From Symsagittifera roscoffensis (lineage: Eukaryota; Xenacoelomorpha; Acoela; Convolutidae), in assembly GCF_963678635.1 (NCBI RefSeq), contig NC_087070.1:37586600-37646599 (forward strand): DNA of 60,000 bases, given 5' to 3'. The position numbers and the translations under genes are program-made. Numbering within the stretch: position 1 is the first letter of the stretch; the number at the start of each line of letters is the position of its first letter. This document shows positions 9,890 through 19,045 of this stretch, piece after piece. The notes under the pieces are model-generated. The model was not told the origin of the DNA, searched no databases, and saw nothing but the letters and a program-made list of their open reading frames with translations.

Positions 9890-11206
9890 AAGGGTTAGTT
9901 TTGACTGACATGCTAATTTTTAAAATTTCGTTTGAACGTGGGAGACGCGTAACCTTTTTTTATTTCGCACACACTGAAACTGCGAAATCAGAACAACAGT
10001 AGTCTCAGTGACAACAACAACGAAAAAACGGCAGAAGATTGAGGTTGTGATTAGAAGTTGTCAGAAACCACTCCGAGTTGTAACGATTGTTCCGCTACAA
10101 TCGTTACAGAGCAAGTCACAAGAACTGCTCTGTTACGTGTCCAGCCTTCCGAGAAGAAATAAGAGCGTTATTTCTCCGGTTTCCAGAATCCGGAAGGGTC
10201 TCGGGAGAAAACTGTAACTCGGGAGAGCTCTGTAACGTGTCCAGCCTTCCGAGAAGAAATAAAAGGCGTTATTTCTCCGGATTCCAGAATCCGGAAGGGT
10301 CTCGGGAGAGAACTGTAACTCTAATTTTTAGTTTTGACCTATGTAGTTTTGACTGAAATGCTAATTTTTAAAGTTTTGATTTGGACTTGAACGACACGTA
10401 ACCTTTTATTATTTCGCACACACTGAAACTGCGAAATCAGAAGAGCAGTAGTCTCAGTGACAACAACAACAAAAAAAAGGCAGAAAATTGAGATTGTGAT
10501 TAGAAATTGTCAATAACCACTCCAAGTTGTAACGATTGTTCCACTACAATCATTTCAGAGCAGTTCACAGGAACTACATATTGACTAATGTAGTTTTGAC
10601 TGACATGCTAATTTTTAAAATTTTGATTTGGACTTGAACGACACGTAAATTTTTATTATTTTGCACACACTGAAACTGCCAAATCAGAACAACATTAGTC
10701 TCAAGGACAACAAAAACGAAAAAACGGCAGAAGATTGAGATTAAGATTCGAAGTTGTCAGAAACCACTCCGAGTGGTAACGATTGTTCCGCTACAATCGT
10801 TAGAGAGCAGTTCACAAGAACTGCTCTGTAACGTGTCCAGCTTTCTGAGAAGAAATAAGAGCGTTATTTCTCCGGCTTCCAGAATCCGGAAGGGTCTCGG
10901 GAGAGAACTATAACTCGGTAGAGCTCTGTAACGTGTCCAGCCTTCAGAGAAGAAATCAGAGCGTTTTTTCTCCTGATTCCAGAATCCGGAAGGATCTCGG
11001 GAGAGGACTGTAACGCAATTTCGCATTCGTTTTAGCAATTGTTAGACAATCGTAACGTGTAACTGCTCTGTAACGTGTCCAGCATTCGGAGAAGAAATAA
11101 GAGGGTTACTTCTCCGGATTCCAGAATCCGGAAGGGTCTCGGGAGAGAACTGTAACTCTAATTTTTAGTTTTGACCAATGTAGTTTTGACTGACATGCTA
11201 TTTTTT
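9890..11206 (+). repeat. Tandem LTR fragments rich in perfect inverted repeats (units 1-3)
   Basis: Three imperfect units (about 9895-10342, 10343-10585, 10586-11175) each begin near GTTTTGACTGACATGCTAAT and carry the same ordered inverted repeats. In unit 1: ATTTCGCA/TGCGAAAT (9962-9969, 9981-9988), GTAACGATTGT/ACAATCGTTAC (10080-10090, 10097-10107), AGAAATAA/TTATTTCT (10155-10162, 10168-10175) and CCGGATTC/GAATCCGG (10277-10284, 10287-10294). Unit 3 also has AGAGCAGTTC/GAACTGCTCT (10804-10813, 10818-10827). The same block is found inside the two LTR-like copies, so these are probably piled-up partial LTRs. Confidence 0.75.
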
Positions 11207-11375
11207 AAAATTTCGATTTGGACTTGAATGATACGTAAGCTTTTAATATTGCGCACACACTGAAACTGCGAAATCAGCCCAACAGTAGTCTCAGTGACAA
11301 CAACAGATTGAGATTGTGATTAGAAATTGTCGGAAACCACTCCGAGTTGTAACGATTGTTCCGCTACAATCGTTA
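11207..11375 (+). mobile_element. 5' LTR-like repeat, left part (interrupted by LINE)
   Basis: From AAAATTTCGATTTGG (11207) this matches the 3' copy that starts at 32873. It breaks at ACAATCGTTA (11366-11375), inside the 11-bp inverted repeat, where a LINE is inserted. It continues at 15965. The true 5' end of the LTR is unclear because upstream units of the same repeat are joined directly to it. Confidence 0.65.
11366..11375 (+). repeat. LINE target-site duplication, left copy
   Basis: ACAATCGTTA immediately before the LINE 5' end; the same 10 bp are at 15965-15974 immediately after its (CAA)n tail. The right copy could be read one or two bases differently because the tail also ends in CAA. 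Confidence 0.85.
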
Positions 11376-11443
11376 GCCTAATTGTTGTCATAAACTTATT
11401 AAATAGTTTCAGATACTTGAAATGTTTACCGGGGTAGCAATGG

Positions 11444-12046
11444 TTGCCCCGCGATAAAATGTCCGACAGAAGATATCACTTGCTCAAGACATCATCTTCA
11501 AAAAATCTCCTGATTGCGGATTCTCAAGCACGCCATCTTGATTTTCCAAATTTCAATATCTTGTCCCTACCTGGGGCCCGAATTGGTGCGGTCCAAAACT
11601 TCTTACCCGAGAAAGACAAATTCAACATCATCGCTCTGCTCATCGGCGGATACGACGCCTTCAACGGAAAAGACCCCTCCAGTATACCTGCAGGCGACAT
11701 TGCTGAAGAACTGTCGAAGCTAGCCGAGGAGCTGTGTGAACGAGCCAAAAAATTTTTCGTCATCGGAATCCCTCATCGTAGTGAGAACCGAGCTCGATCT
11801 GCAAAAATAAACGAATTCCTAAGAAAGATAAAAGGAACTTGGAAGTTTAGAGGAGTGAGTGAAAAAATCCACAGCTCATATCATTTGAAAACTGACGAAG
11901 TGCACCTCAGTGAAGAAGGTCTGAAGGGCATTAAAAGTATTCTCAAGAATAAAATCTTATACGATAAACATTCGAACATCTGCAATACAGAAGGACATCT
12001 GGTATATTACGAGTGTCGTTTCAAGAACTGTCAGTGCCCCTATTAA
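11444..12046 (+). CDS. SGNH hydrolase/esterase-like ORF of the LINE
   Basis: 200 codons, intact. It has the four SGNH blocks: LLIADSQAR (Asp26-Ser27, nucleophile block), Gly44 in LPGARIG, LLIGGYDAF (Gly69-x-Asp71, the third block with Tyr in place of the usual Asn) and TDEVHLSEEG (Asp151-x-x-His154, catalytic pair). The size fits a complete SGNH domain. Such esterase domains occur in ORF1 of CR1-like LINEs, where the substrate is unknown. Here the domain is a separate ORF, 149 bp before the PHD ORF. The first ATG is used, though Met6 is an alternative start. The C-terminus is Cys-rich (CNTEGHLVYYECRFKNCQC). Confidence 0.75.
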   Translation: MPRDKMSDRRYHLLKTSSSKNLLIADSQARHLDFPNFNILSLPGARIGAVQNFLPEKDKFNIIALLIGGYDAFNGKDPSSIPAGDIAEELSKLAEELCERAKKFFVIGIPHRSENRARSAKINEFLRKIKGTWKFRGVSEKIHSSYHLKTDEVHLSEEGLKGIKSILKNKILYDKHSNICNTEGHLVYYECRFKNCQCPY

Positions 12047-12068
12047 CGTAAGTAGAAATAGTGAACCG

Positions 12069-12164
12069 CAGGCCTCCCCTTTTCGGGAACCACCAGGTTT
12101 GTCTATTTCTTCTTTTTCCCCTGAGTGAGCCACAGGCCTCCCCTTTTCGGGAACCACCAGGTTT
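12069..12164 (+). repeat. Two copies of a 32-bp direct repeat between LINE ORFs
   Basis: A 32-bp unit beginning CAGGCCTCCCCTTTTCGGGA and ending ACCACCAGGTTT is present at 12069-12100 and 12133-12164 (offset 64 bp). It sits exactly between the esterase stop and the PHD-ORF start (12196). It is far more GC-rich than its surroundings. A structural or translational role is possible but unproven. Confidence 0.85.
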
Positions 12165-12195
12165 AACTATTTTTCTATCCATAGTATAAGCAAAA

Positions 12196-13092
12196 ATGGG
12201 CAAAAACTGCAAAACATGTAAAAGAGGCTTTGCCGGCAACGAGAAAACATACACTTGTGTCGCATGCAACGCTCAAATTCATTTGGAACCAACTTGTGTT
12301 GGGTTGTCTCTAGTGGCCATAAATGGAATAAAAGAACTAGGGCCGAATGTCATGTTGCTTTGTAATACTTGTGTGCAAAATAATGAACGAGACAACTTTA
12401 TAAGATGCAAAACCCTGGCCAACATAGACGAGAAGCTCTCAAACATTGATGTAACTGAAAGCCTTAAAATCATGGAAAGAAGACTTACCGATTTAGTAGA
12501 TCAAAAAATTGGAAATGCAATGAAAACGACATGCGATAAAGTGGAAAAAACTTATAGTGCCGTTGTAGCTGCTGAAACCACCACCCGGATAAATCAAGCT
12601 CAAACCACTCAACATGCTGCCAGATCTAACTCTGATCACAACATAAATCAAAGTTTTAGGATACAAGGGGTCAAAGAGGACCCTTAGAAAACAAAAGGAG
12701 AAAACCTTGTCCCAACAAATGACGAAGTAAACGAAATACTAGACATAATTGGAGTGAAGCCGAAAATAATAGAACTAAAACGACTGGGAAAATTTGATCG
12801 TAATCGAATGAAGCCAAGAACACTGCTGGTAACTGTACCTAGCGAACATGAAGCACGACTAGTACTAGCAAAAAGCCGAGAAAAGCGAGAACAATTGGTC
12901 GAAAAAGAGGTCTACCTGCTACCAGCATTGACCAAAGAGAGTGCAATTAAAGAGAACGAAATCCTTAAGAAACGAAGACAACTACTAGATGAAGGCGTTC
13001 CTCGCGAAAAGCTGAAAATAAGGAATCTAGAATTGTTCAATGATGGTGTGAAAGTAACTATTGACACTGAAGTTCAGGAACCCCAGCATTGA
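12196..13092 (+). pseudogene. LINE ORF1: PHD finger, coiled coil, conserved C-terminal domain (one TAG)
   Basis: One frame from ATG 12196 to TGA 13090-13092, interrupted only by TAG at 12685-12687. Residues 5-59 form a C4HC3 PHD-type finger (Cys5, 8, 21, 24, His29, Cys34, 56, 59). A charged coiled-coil region follows (about residues 75-125). After the TAG comes the ORF1 C-terminal domain of many invertebrate LINEs: ELKRLGKF, then KPRTLLVTVPSEHEARLVLA, and KENEILKKRRQLLDEG. The protein would bind element RNA. Losing or reading through one codon would restore the frame, so it is only lightly damaged. Confidence 0.75.
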
Positions 13093-15858
13093 CTAGGATT
13101 CCTCAACATTCTGCAACTAAATACTAGAAGCCTAATCAACATAGAGAGAAGAACTAAGCTAGCAAATGCAATTGCAGTTGGAAATTTTAATGTCATTTGC
13201 TTAAGCGAAACTTGGCTTATTGAGAATATTCAATCATCAGAGCTTTTTCTAAGTGAATATAACATCTATAGATCTGATAGAGCTATTGTGAGTGGTAAAA
13301 ACTGTCACGGAGGCAGCCTAATAGCTGTCAAGAATAGTCTAATTACCGAGGACTTATCCACCAAACATGACATTCCTGATTCATGTGTGCTATGTAGTAT
13401 AAAACTTCATCAAACTGAAATGATAATTGGCTCATCCTACAATCCGCCAAAAAACAGTAATTACAGATACAAAGTGCATGAATTTGAACAACTGATCAAA
13501 GCCATTCCTAAAAACAAACCGCTTCTCTTATGAGGGGATTTAAATTTCCCAGAAACAAACTGGAACACCCTCACCAGTACTGACGAGGAAGAAAACCAAA
13601 TACTGCAAATTTTTGAAAATGGACTCTTTAGGCAGGCGATAGATTTCCCAACATGTGTGAAGAACATACTAGACGTAGCCTTTTATCGGAATTGCTATAC
13701 AAGTGCCGAACAAGATTTTAACGTTTCCAAGATTTATGACTGCTCAGATCACAATGCCATAATGTTGTCTATTGAATGCACGGTATCAGAGCCGAAACCA
13801 TACTTGGAAAATTTTAGAAGTTTTGGAAATGCCGATTTTGAAGGAATAAACAATTTTATAAACGAGAACCCATTTGAACCAGTATGCCACACAAACATTA
13901 ACAAAATGCATGAGGAGTACACCCAATATTTGGATGAAATCATTAAGAGTTTTGTGCCTCTCAGAACAAGACATAGGAAATCACTTCCACCTTGGATAAC
14001 AAGTAGCACTTCAAATTTGATCAAAAAGTTACAAACAAAACGGCAATCATGTATACTCAAACCGACCAACAACAGAAGACAACAAGTTAAACTGTTTGAA
14101 AATTTAGTAACTGAATCATCGGAATTGGACAGGAAAAACTACCAAGAGGAATTGTTTAGAACACGGAACACTAATGTAATTTTTAAACACCTAAAGAACT
14201 TGAATAAACATACAAGTCTTCCTAAGTTACTCATAAAAGATGAAGTTGAAAGCACAAATCCAAACGAACAAGTCAACATGCTAAATGACTTCTTTCATTC
14301 AGTTTTTAACCCTAAAGAAATTTTTAGTATTAGAGATATTCAATTTGAAAATCCCTTGTTAACGAATTTTGATATATCGAAAAAGACAGTAAGTGAGATT
14401 TTATCAACTCTGGACGTAACAAAGTCACGCGGCCCAAATGGGTTGCCACCTAGCTTTTTTCAGAAAACGAACCGCAATATATGCAAACTTTTGAGAAACG
14501 TAAAACGCCTACGAAAAATACCTACTCCTGTTCACAAAAAAGGTGACCAAAAAATGGTGAACAACTATCGACCAGTATCGCTATTAAATATTGACAGCAA
14601 AGTCCTTGAAAAATGTATTTACAAAGACCTGTACCCTTACTTTGCCTGGTATTTGACGAAACATCAACACGGTTTTACTAAAGGTAGATCAGTTTTGACA
14701 AACATGCTCTCTTTCCTGAAAGAAATATATGAAGCGCTTGACAATGACTCAAACGCAGAAATTGTAGCATTCTACACTGATTTTGCAAAAGCCTTTGATA
14801 AAGTTCCGCATTTTGATCTACTTAAGAAAGTTGCACTTATAGGAATAGGAGGCTGCATGTTAGAGGTACTCTATGACTATTTGAAAAACAGGAAACAGTT
14901 TGTACGAGTAGACAATATCAGCTCAAAAGTTTTAGAAGTCACTAGTGGTGTTCCCCAAGGATCACTTTTAGGACCACTGCTCTTTTGCATTTTTATTAAC
15001 GACCTACCTGAAGTACTCAAATTCTCTGAACCATATATTTTTGCGGATGATCTTAAACTACTTTCCATCAAAAAAACATCAATTGAAATTCAAGAAGATC
15101 TGGACAAAATTCAGCAGTGGGTAACTGAAAACAAAATGGAATTAGCACTAGATAAATGTGCAAAAGTAAGTTTTAGGGGCGGAGACGCTAACTCTATGCT
15201 TTTTGGTGTAGTGCTTGGAACATCGATGGTTGTGAAAGATCTGGGAATTTTTGTGTCGGGCGATTTAAGTTGGAAGGTACACATTGAAACAAGATTAAAG
15301 AAGGCAAACCAAGTACTGTACCTTCTGAGAAGAAACCTATCAGCAAAGATAAATACGTTTGTAAAGTTAGGCCTGTATAAGTCACGAATACTCCCAGTGT
15401 TATTATACGGACTCTCATGTACACATATATCGAGGGGGGATCAATTGCAGTTGGAGCGATTTCAAAAGAAAGTAATCCGTTGGATCACTGGAAATAAAAC
15501 GGGAGTGTACATCAACGAACTACGCTTGCTAAACATTTTACCCCTGCCCATGTTCATCCAGCTAAATAACATCTTACTTCTTGCCAGTCTTGATTCTAAT
15601 GAACGAAATGAAATAGTGTTAAACAGGCGAACCACACGGGCTAGAAATACAGAAATTTTTGAGATGCGAAAAGTGAGAACGGAAAAAGCGAGAAACGAAT
15701 TTGTTTTCAGAACCAGTAGGATTGTAAATCGATTAGAACCATATATTCATTTTGATAAACGAATCGGCCTCAAGACGAGAATTTTAAACACGATGTGGAA
15801 ATTTGTAAAACAAGAGATTTTCAGAAATGACAACGTGCACGTGGCAATTATTCTGTGA
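13093..15858 (+). pseudogene. LINE ORF2: APE-type endonuclease and reverse transcriptase (one TGA)
   Basis: Continues in the same frame as ORF1. The endonuclease begins LQLNTRSLINIERRTKLANA (from about 13112), with LSETWL at about 13202. TGA at 13531-13533 directly precedes GDLNFPETNW, and SDHNAI at about 13744 is the catalytic Asp-His block. The RT follows within 13657-15858: HKKGDQKMVNNYRPVSLLN, motif A (FYTDFAKAFDKV, near 14770), motif B (SGVPQGSLLGPLLF, near 14944) and motif C FADD (near 15040). The C-terminus has no RNase H that I can see. The TGA is readable as a TGG-to-TGA change. Confidence 0.9.
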
Positions 15859-15942
15859 TTGTATCACGTGCAGAAACAAGTGGACATTGTTTTAGAGAAG
15901 ACGCCGGGACCAAGAATCCCAACAGCAGTGCTGTGAATCCCC

Positions 15943-15968
15943 AACAACAACAACAACAACAACAACAA
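15943..15968 (+). repeat. (CAA)n 3' tail of the LINE
   Basis: About nine CAA units, merging into the ACAATCGTTA target-site duplication. Short-word 3' tails rather than poly(A) are characteristic of CR1-like and related LINEs. Confidence 0.85.
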
Positions 15969-15974
15969 TCGTTA
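15965..15974 (+). repeat. LINE target-site duplication, right copy
   Basis: ACAATCGTTA directly after the (CAA)n tail, followed by CAGGGCAGTTCACAAGAA, which continues the interrupted LTR-like repeat. Confidence 0.85.
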
Positions 15975-16637
15975 CAGGGCAGTTCACAAGAATTGCTCCG
16001 TAACTGCTCTGTAAAATGTCCAGCCTTCCGGGAAAAATAAGAGCGTTAATTTCTCCGGATTCCAATCGTTACACAATCGTAACGTGTAACTGCTCTGTAA
16101 CGTGTCCAGCCTTCCGAAAAGAAATAAGAGCGTTATTTCTCCGGATTCCAGAATCCGGAAGGGTCTCGGGAGAGAACTGTAACTCGTTATTTTAACAACT
16201 TTTAGCTTCCCGGAATGTCTTGAGTTGAATTTAATTAATACCAAATTTGTTTTCAGATCATGAGAAGCTAGAAGTTGGGGGAAGAGGGTTGATCCATCTT
16301 CGATGGAGATGATGATTTTTATCTACTAAACAAAAACAATAGTACTAAAAAATAAGTAGTAGCCCTGTTTTTGGGAGTGACCTCGTGGTCCGGGGATACT
16401 GAAACCCAGCCATGAGCTCACTATTTTGTATATAATTAAGTTAATCAGAGCGTTTTGATAGAAGCCGGAAACAGTAACGTTTTTTTTTGTTGTCGAATCG
16501 ATGTCAGAAAGACCACCAAAAAAACTGGCTCTGGCAGAGACGGTGAAAAGCATGTAGAGCTGTGTTTAGACGCTAGCCAGTCGTTTTAGAACCTAGCTTT
16601 ATTTTCCGTCGATATGTACTTCCGGGCGAATGTTACA
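15965..16637 (+). mobile_element. 5' LTR-like repeat, right part
   Basis: Continues the hairpin-rich block (to about 16190) and then a second block (16228-16637, opening near TAATACCAAATTTGTTTTCA). Both blocks, in the same order, recur at 32873-33613. The shared sequence ends exactly at CGGGCGAATGTTACA/GGGCGAATGTTACA (16637 and 33613), after which the two copies diverge (TAGATG versus TTGTTA). The terminal CA fits the TG...CA rule of LTRs. Minor internal duplication is present (about 16068-16120). Confidence 0.65.
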
Positions 16638-16649
16638 TAGATGTTTTTA

Positions 16650-16667
16650 TGGCGCTCCTTGGTGTTA
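16650..16667 (+). promoter_or_regulatory. Candidate primer-binding site
   Basis: TGGCGCTCCTTGGTGTTA begins 12 bp after the presumed 5' LTR end. LTR retrotransposon primer-binding sites start with TGG, complementary to the CCA of a tRNA. The tRNA cannot be assigned from memory, and the 12-bp gap is slightly long, so this is tentative. Confidence 0.3.
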
Positions 16668-18532
16668 TTCTTTTTAACATCATGACCGGCAGAACCGTTA
16701 ACGAGTACTCCGCGCTGAGCGGATGCTCATAACATGTCGCTAACCACAGGGGCGTAAGGGTAGTTCGGAACGCGGAAGCCTTCTGGATTCCCTTGAATAG
16801 TTTTTGAACCTAGTTAAGACCGAAAATTCACGAATCAGGAAGGGTGGAGGGATCGGCCGTCCCCTCGTTCCCTGAGAGGTTTGTGACCAAAAACACTTAA
16901 AGATATACATAAAACCAAACAAAAAGTAGTATAGTACCCAAGAAAAACAAAAAACATAAAAAAATAACCGAAAAATCCAAAAACAGTAAAAAAAAACTAT
17001 GAAATCAGTAGAAATCATCCCTCCAGACGAGATGTGATCCGACGCTCCCGTTTGTTGTTGTTAGATATATTATTGTTACAGGCATTTACATCAGTCAGGA
17101 TCTTTACAATCAAGTTTGTGACCCGTTTGTGGTGCTTGTACTGTAGGGTTATTTGAGTATTTAAGCACAATAATGCTAATTATTTGCGCTCAATCCGGAA
17201 GGGTCTCGGGCTTAGAGAAGAAGACTGATCCGGCAAGCAGTGCAAGGAGCGAGAAGAAAAGGCTCAAGGAAAACAACAATCGACTGTTGGGTATCGGTAA
17301 CAAGGTTTGTATCCCTTTTGGTACAAAAAGTAGGATATTAATCTGTGGGTGGCTCGATTATACAGCATTACTACTTATACAGCCTATATTTAAACTCCTA
17401 TGCCGTTTTTCAGTGAAAAACACCCTAAGCAGACCGGTTCTTAGGGTCAAAATAGCGATATTTTGACCAACACACAAATAGCGATTTTTGAGATATCGAT
17501 ATTTTTGGAATGGAAAAAAGCGCAAAATTAGTGTTTTACATCGTAATTGTACTAGTATAATAGGTAGAGTCGGTTGAGTTTAGTTCAGAAGTGGTTGGAA
17601 CTAATTGGGTACCAAAAACCAAATTTTCTTGATTTTTGAAAAAACGAAACGCCACAAAAAGGAAAAGTGATTGAAACTTTTGAATTAGGACAGTAAAAAA
17701 TGTTGTTCGGACAACGTTTGCTAGTGAATCGACAGGTTTTAAAACCCGTTTGCCGATAACCTTCTGGGTTACAATGAAATCGAACACAACGTGTTTGATT
17801 TAGTGGATTTATCAATCCGGAGGGGTCCAAATAGCATTGTTTTTGGCAAAATTTTTCAGCTGGAGAGTTTTAGATTGAGTCTTTTGCATTGAACTAAAAA
17901 ATTTTAGTCTTTTTGAACTCGGATCATTAATTTTTAGGTCGAAAAGATCAGAATTGCGAAAAAAAGTTAGGCGGAACCTATAAGAGAGAAAATTTTTGGA
18001 ATTTAGAAAAAAGACGTCTTGCTTAATAACTCTGGAACAACTGGACAGATTCAATTGATCTTGGTACCATTAGATCAGAAATTAGGTGAGCTTACTCATA
18101 GAACTTTTAATTATACAAAAAAAGTCAGCGTGAAAGTTTTTTAAGGTTGTTTTTTTTTTTAGCAAACTCACTAATTCGGGAAGGTAGACCCTTCACGTTT
18201 TATAAATATATTTTTTGGAAAGACCTTATATCCCTACCAAAGGGTAGTAAAGGTTGAATAAGGCAACTTTACGCTCTTCTAGACAAAAAGGAAATACTAA
18301 GGAAACCAGAAAACCATAATCGAATCGAAATTAGGACCCTTCATAAGACTAGTTATAAGACCCTTCACAGTTAGGGTGAATTGTCAAATAAGAGGCTTAG
18401 CTTCAATCCGGAAGGGTCTTGGGACAGAAAATACACCCTTCCTAGGTAGTCCCTACAGCATAATAGCATCGGAGAACGTATACAGAAGGGTATCGGTTGA
18501 AAACTTTAAAAGTCCCGTAAAAGCTATTTTTG

Positions 18533-18653
18533 CCAATCCGGAGGGGTCCCAATTTTACCAATCCGGAGGGGTCCCAATTTGGCCAATCCGGAGGGGTTCT
18601 GTTTTTGCCAATCCGGAGGGGTCCTGTTTTTGCCAAACCGGGGGGGTACTATT
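18533..18653 (+). repeat. 25-bp tandem array, five units, CCAATCCGGAGGGGTCC core
   Basis: CCAATCCGGAGGGG-type cores start at 18533, 18558, 18583, 18608 and 18633, an exact 25-bp period. The last unit is diverged (CCAAACCGGGGGGGT). The core is the same motif that follows the CCGGATTC/GAATCCGG hairpin in the LTR-like units. Confidence 0.9.
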
Positions 18654-19045
18654 TTTTCAAACTTAAGTGGACATAAGAACGTAAATAGTAAAAGGTAGCA
18701 GGTTATTAGGAGACAGGCTAGGAACCACTGACTGCACTGGTAACTTCCTCTTATAAAAGACCAGACTAGAACAAAACAGGTCTAAACCCGGATATTCGCG
18801 GCACTATCTCTTAATTGAACAAGTGTTTGTATTTGACTTGTGTGCATTGAAACCCAAATCGTTTTTGGGAATAGTGGTTGCCCTGAGGATTTTAGTAGGT
18901 CAAGCTCGGGCAATCCGAAGGCAAATGGGTAACACAGGACTCGTTGGGTGCAATAGACGCCCACTTGAAAAAATTACTGCCTTCAAGTTTTGTCTAAACT
19001 AAGTGATAGCTCCAGGAAGTTCATACCATCGAAACAAGGACCGTA

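Larger units (their letters stand above)
11376..15964 (+). mobile_element. Near-intact CR1-like LINE (esterase + PHD ORFs, APE endonuclease, RT)
   Basis: A 4.6-kb non-LTR retrotransposon inserted in the LTR-like repeat. The 10-bp ACAATCGTTA occurs at both ends (11366-11375 and 15965-15974), a clean target-site duplication, and removing the element restores the uninterrupted repeat seen at 10790-10830. The 5' end begins GCCTAATTGTTGTCATAAAC. ORFs: SGNH esterase (11444-12046), PHD/coiled-coil protein (12196-13092), then APE endonuclease plus RT (13093-15858). It ends in a (CAA)n tail. Esterase and PHD domains together are established for ORF1 of CR1-like elements. Only three in-frame stops are seen from 12196 to 15858. 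Confidence 0.9.
16638..19045 (+). other. 2.4-kb leader between LTR-like repeat and gag
   Basis: No convincing coding sequence on either strand. It is AT-rich with scattered copies of the motif AATCCGGA(A/G)GGGTC (about 17193, 17814, 18405) and the 25-bp array at 18533. Very long leaders occur in some giant LTR elements and may hold packaging signals; here this is inference. Confidence 0.45.

Noticed and set aside
18533-18653. CRISPR array
   Set aside because: The repeats are contiguous with an exact 25-bp period and no unique spacers, and the genome is eukaryotic.
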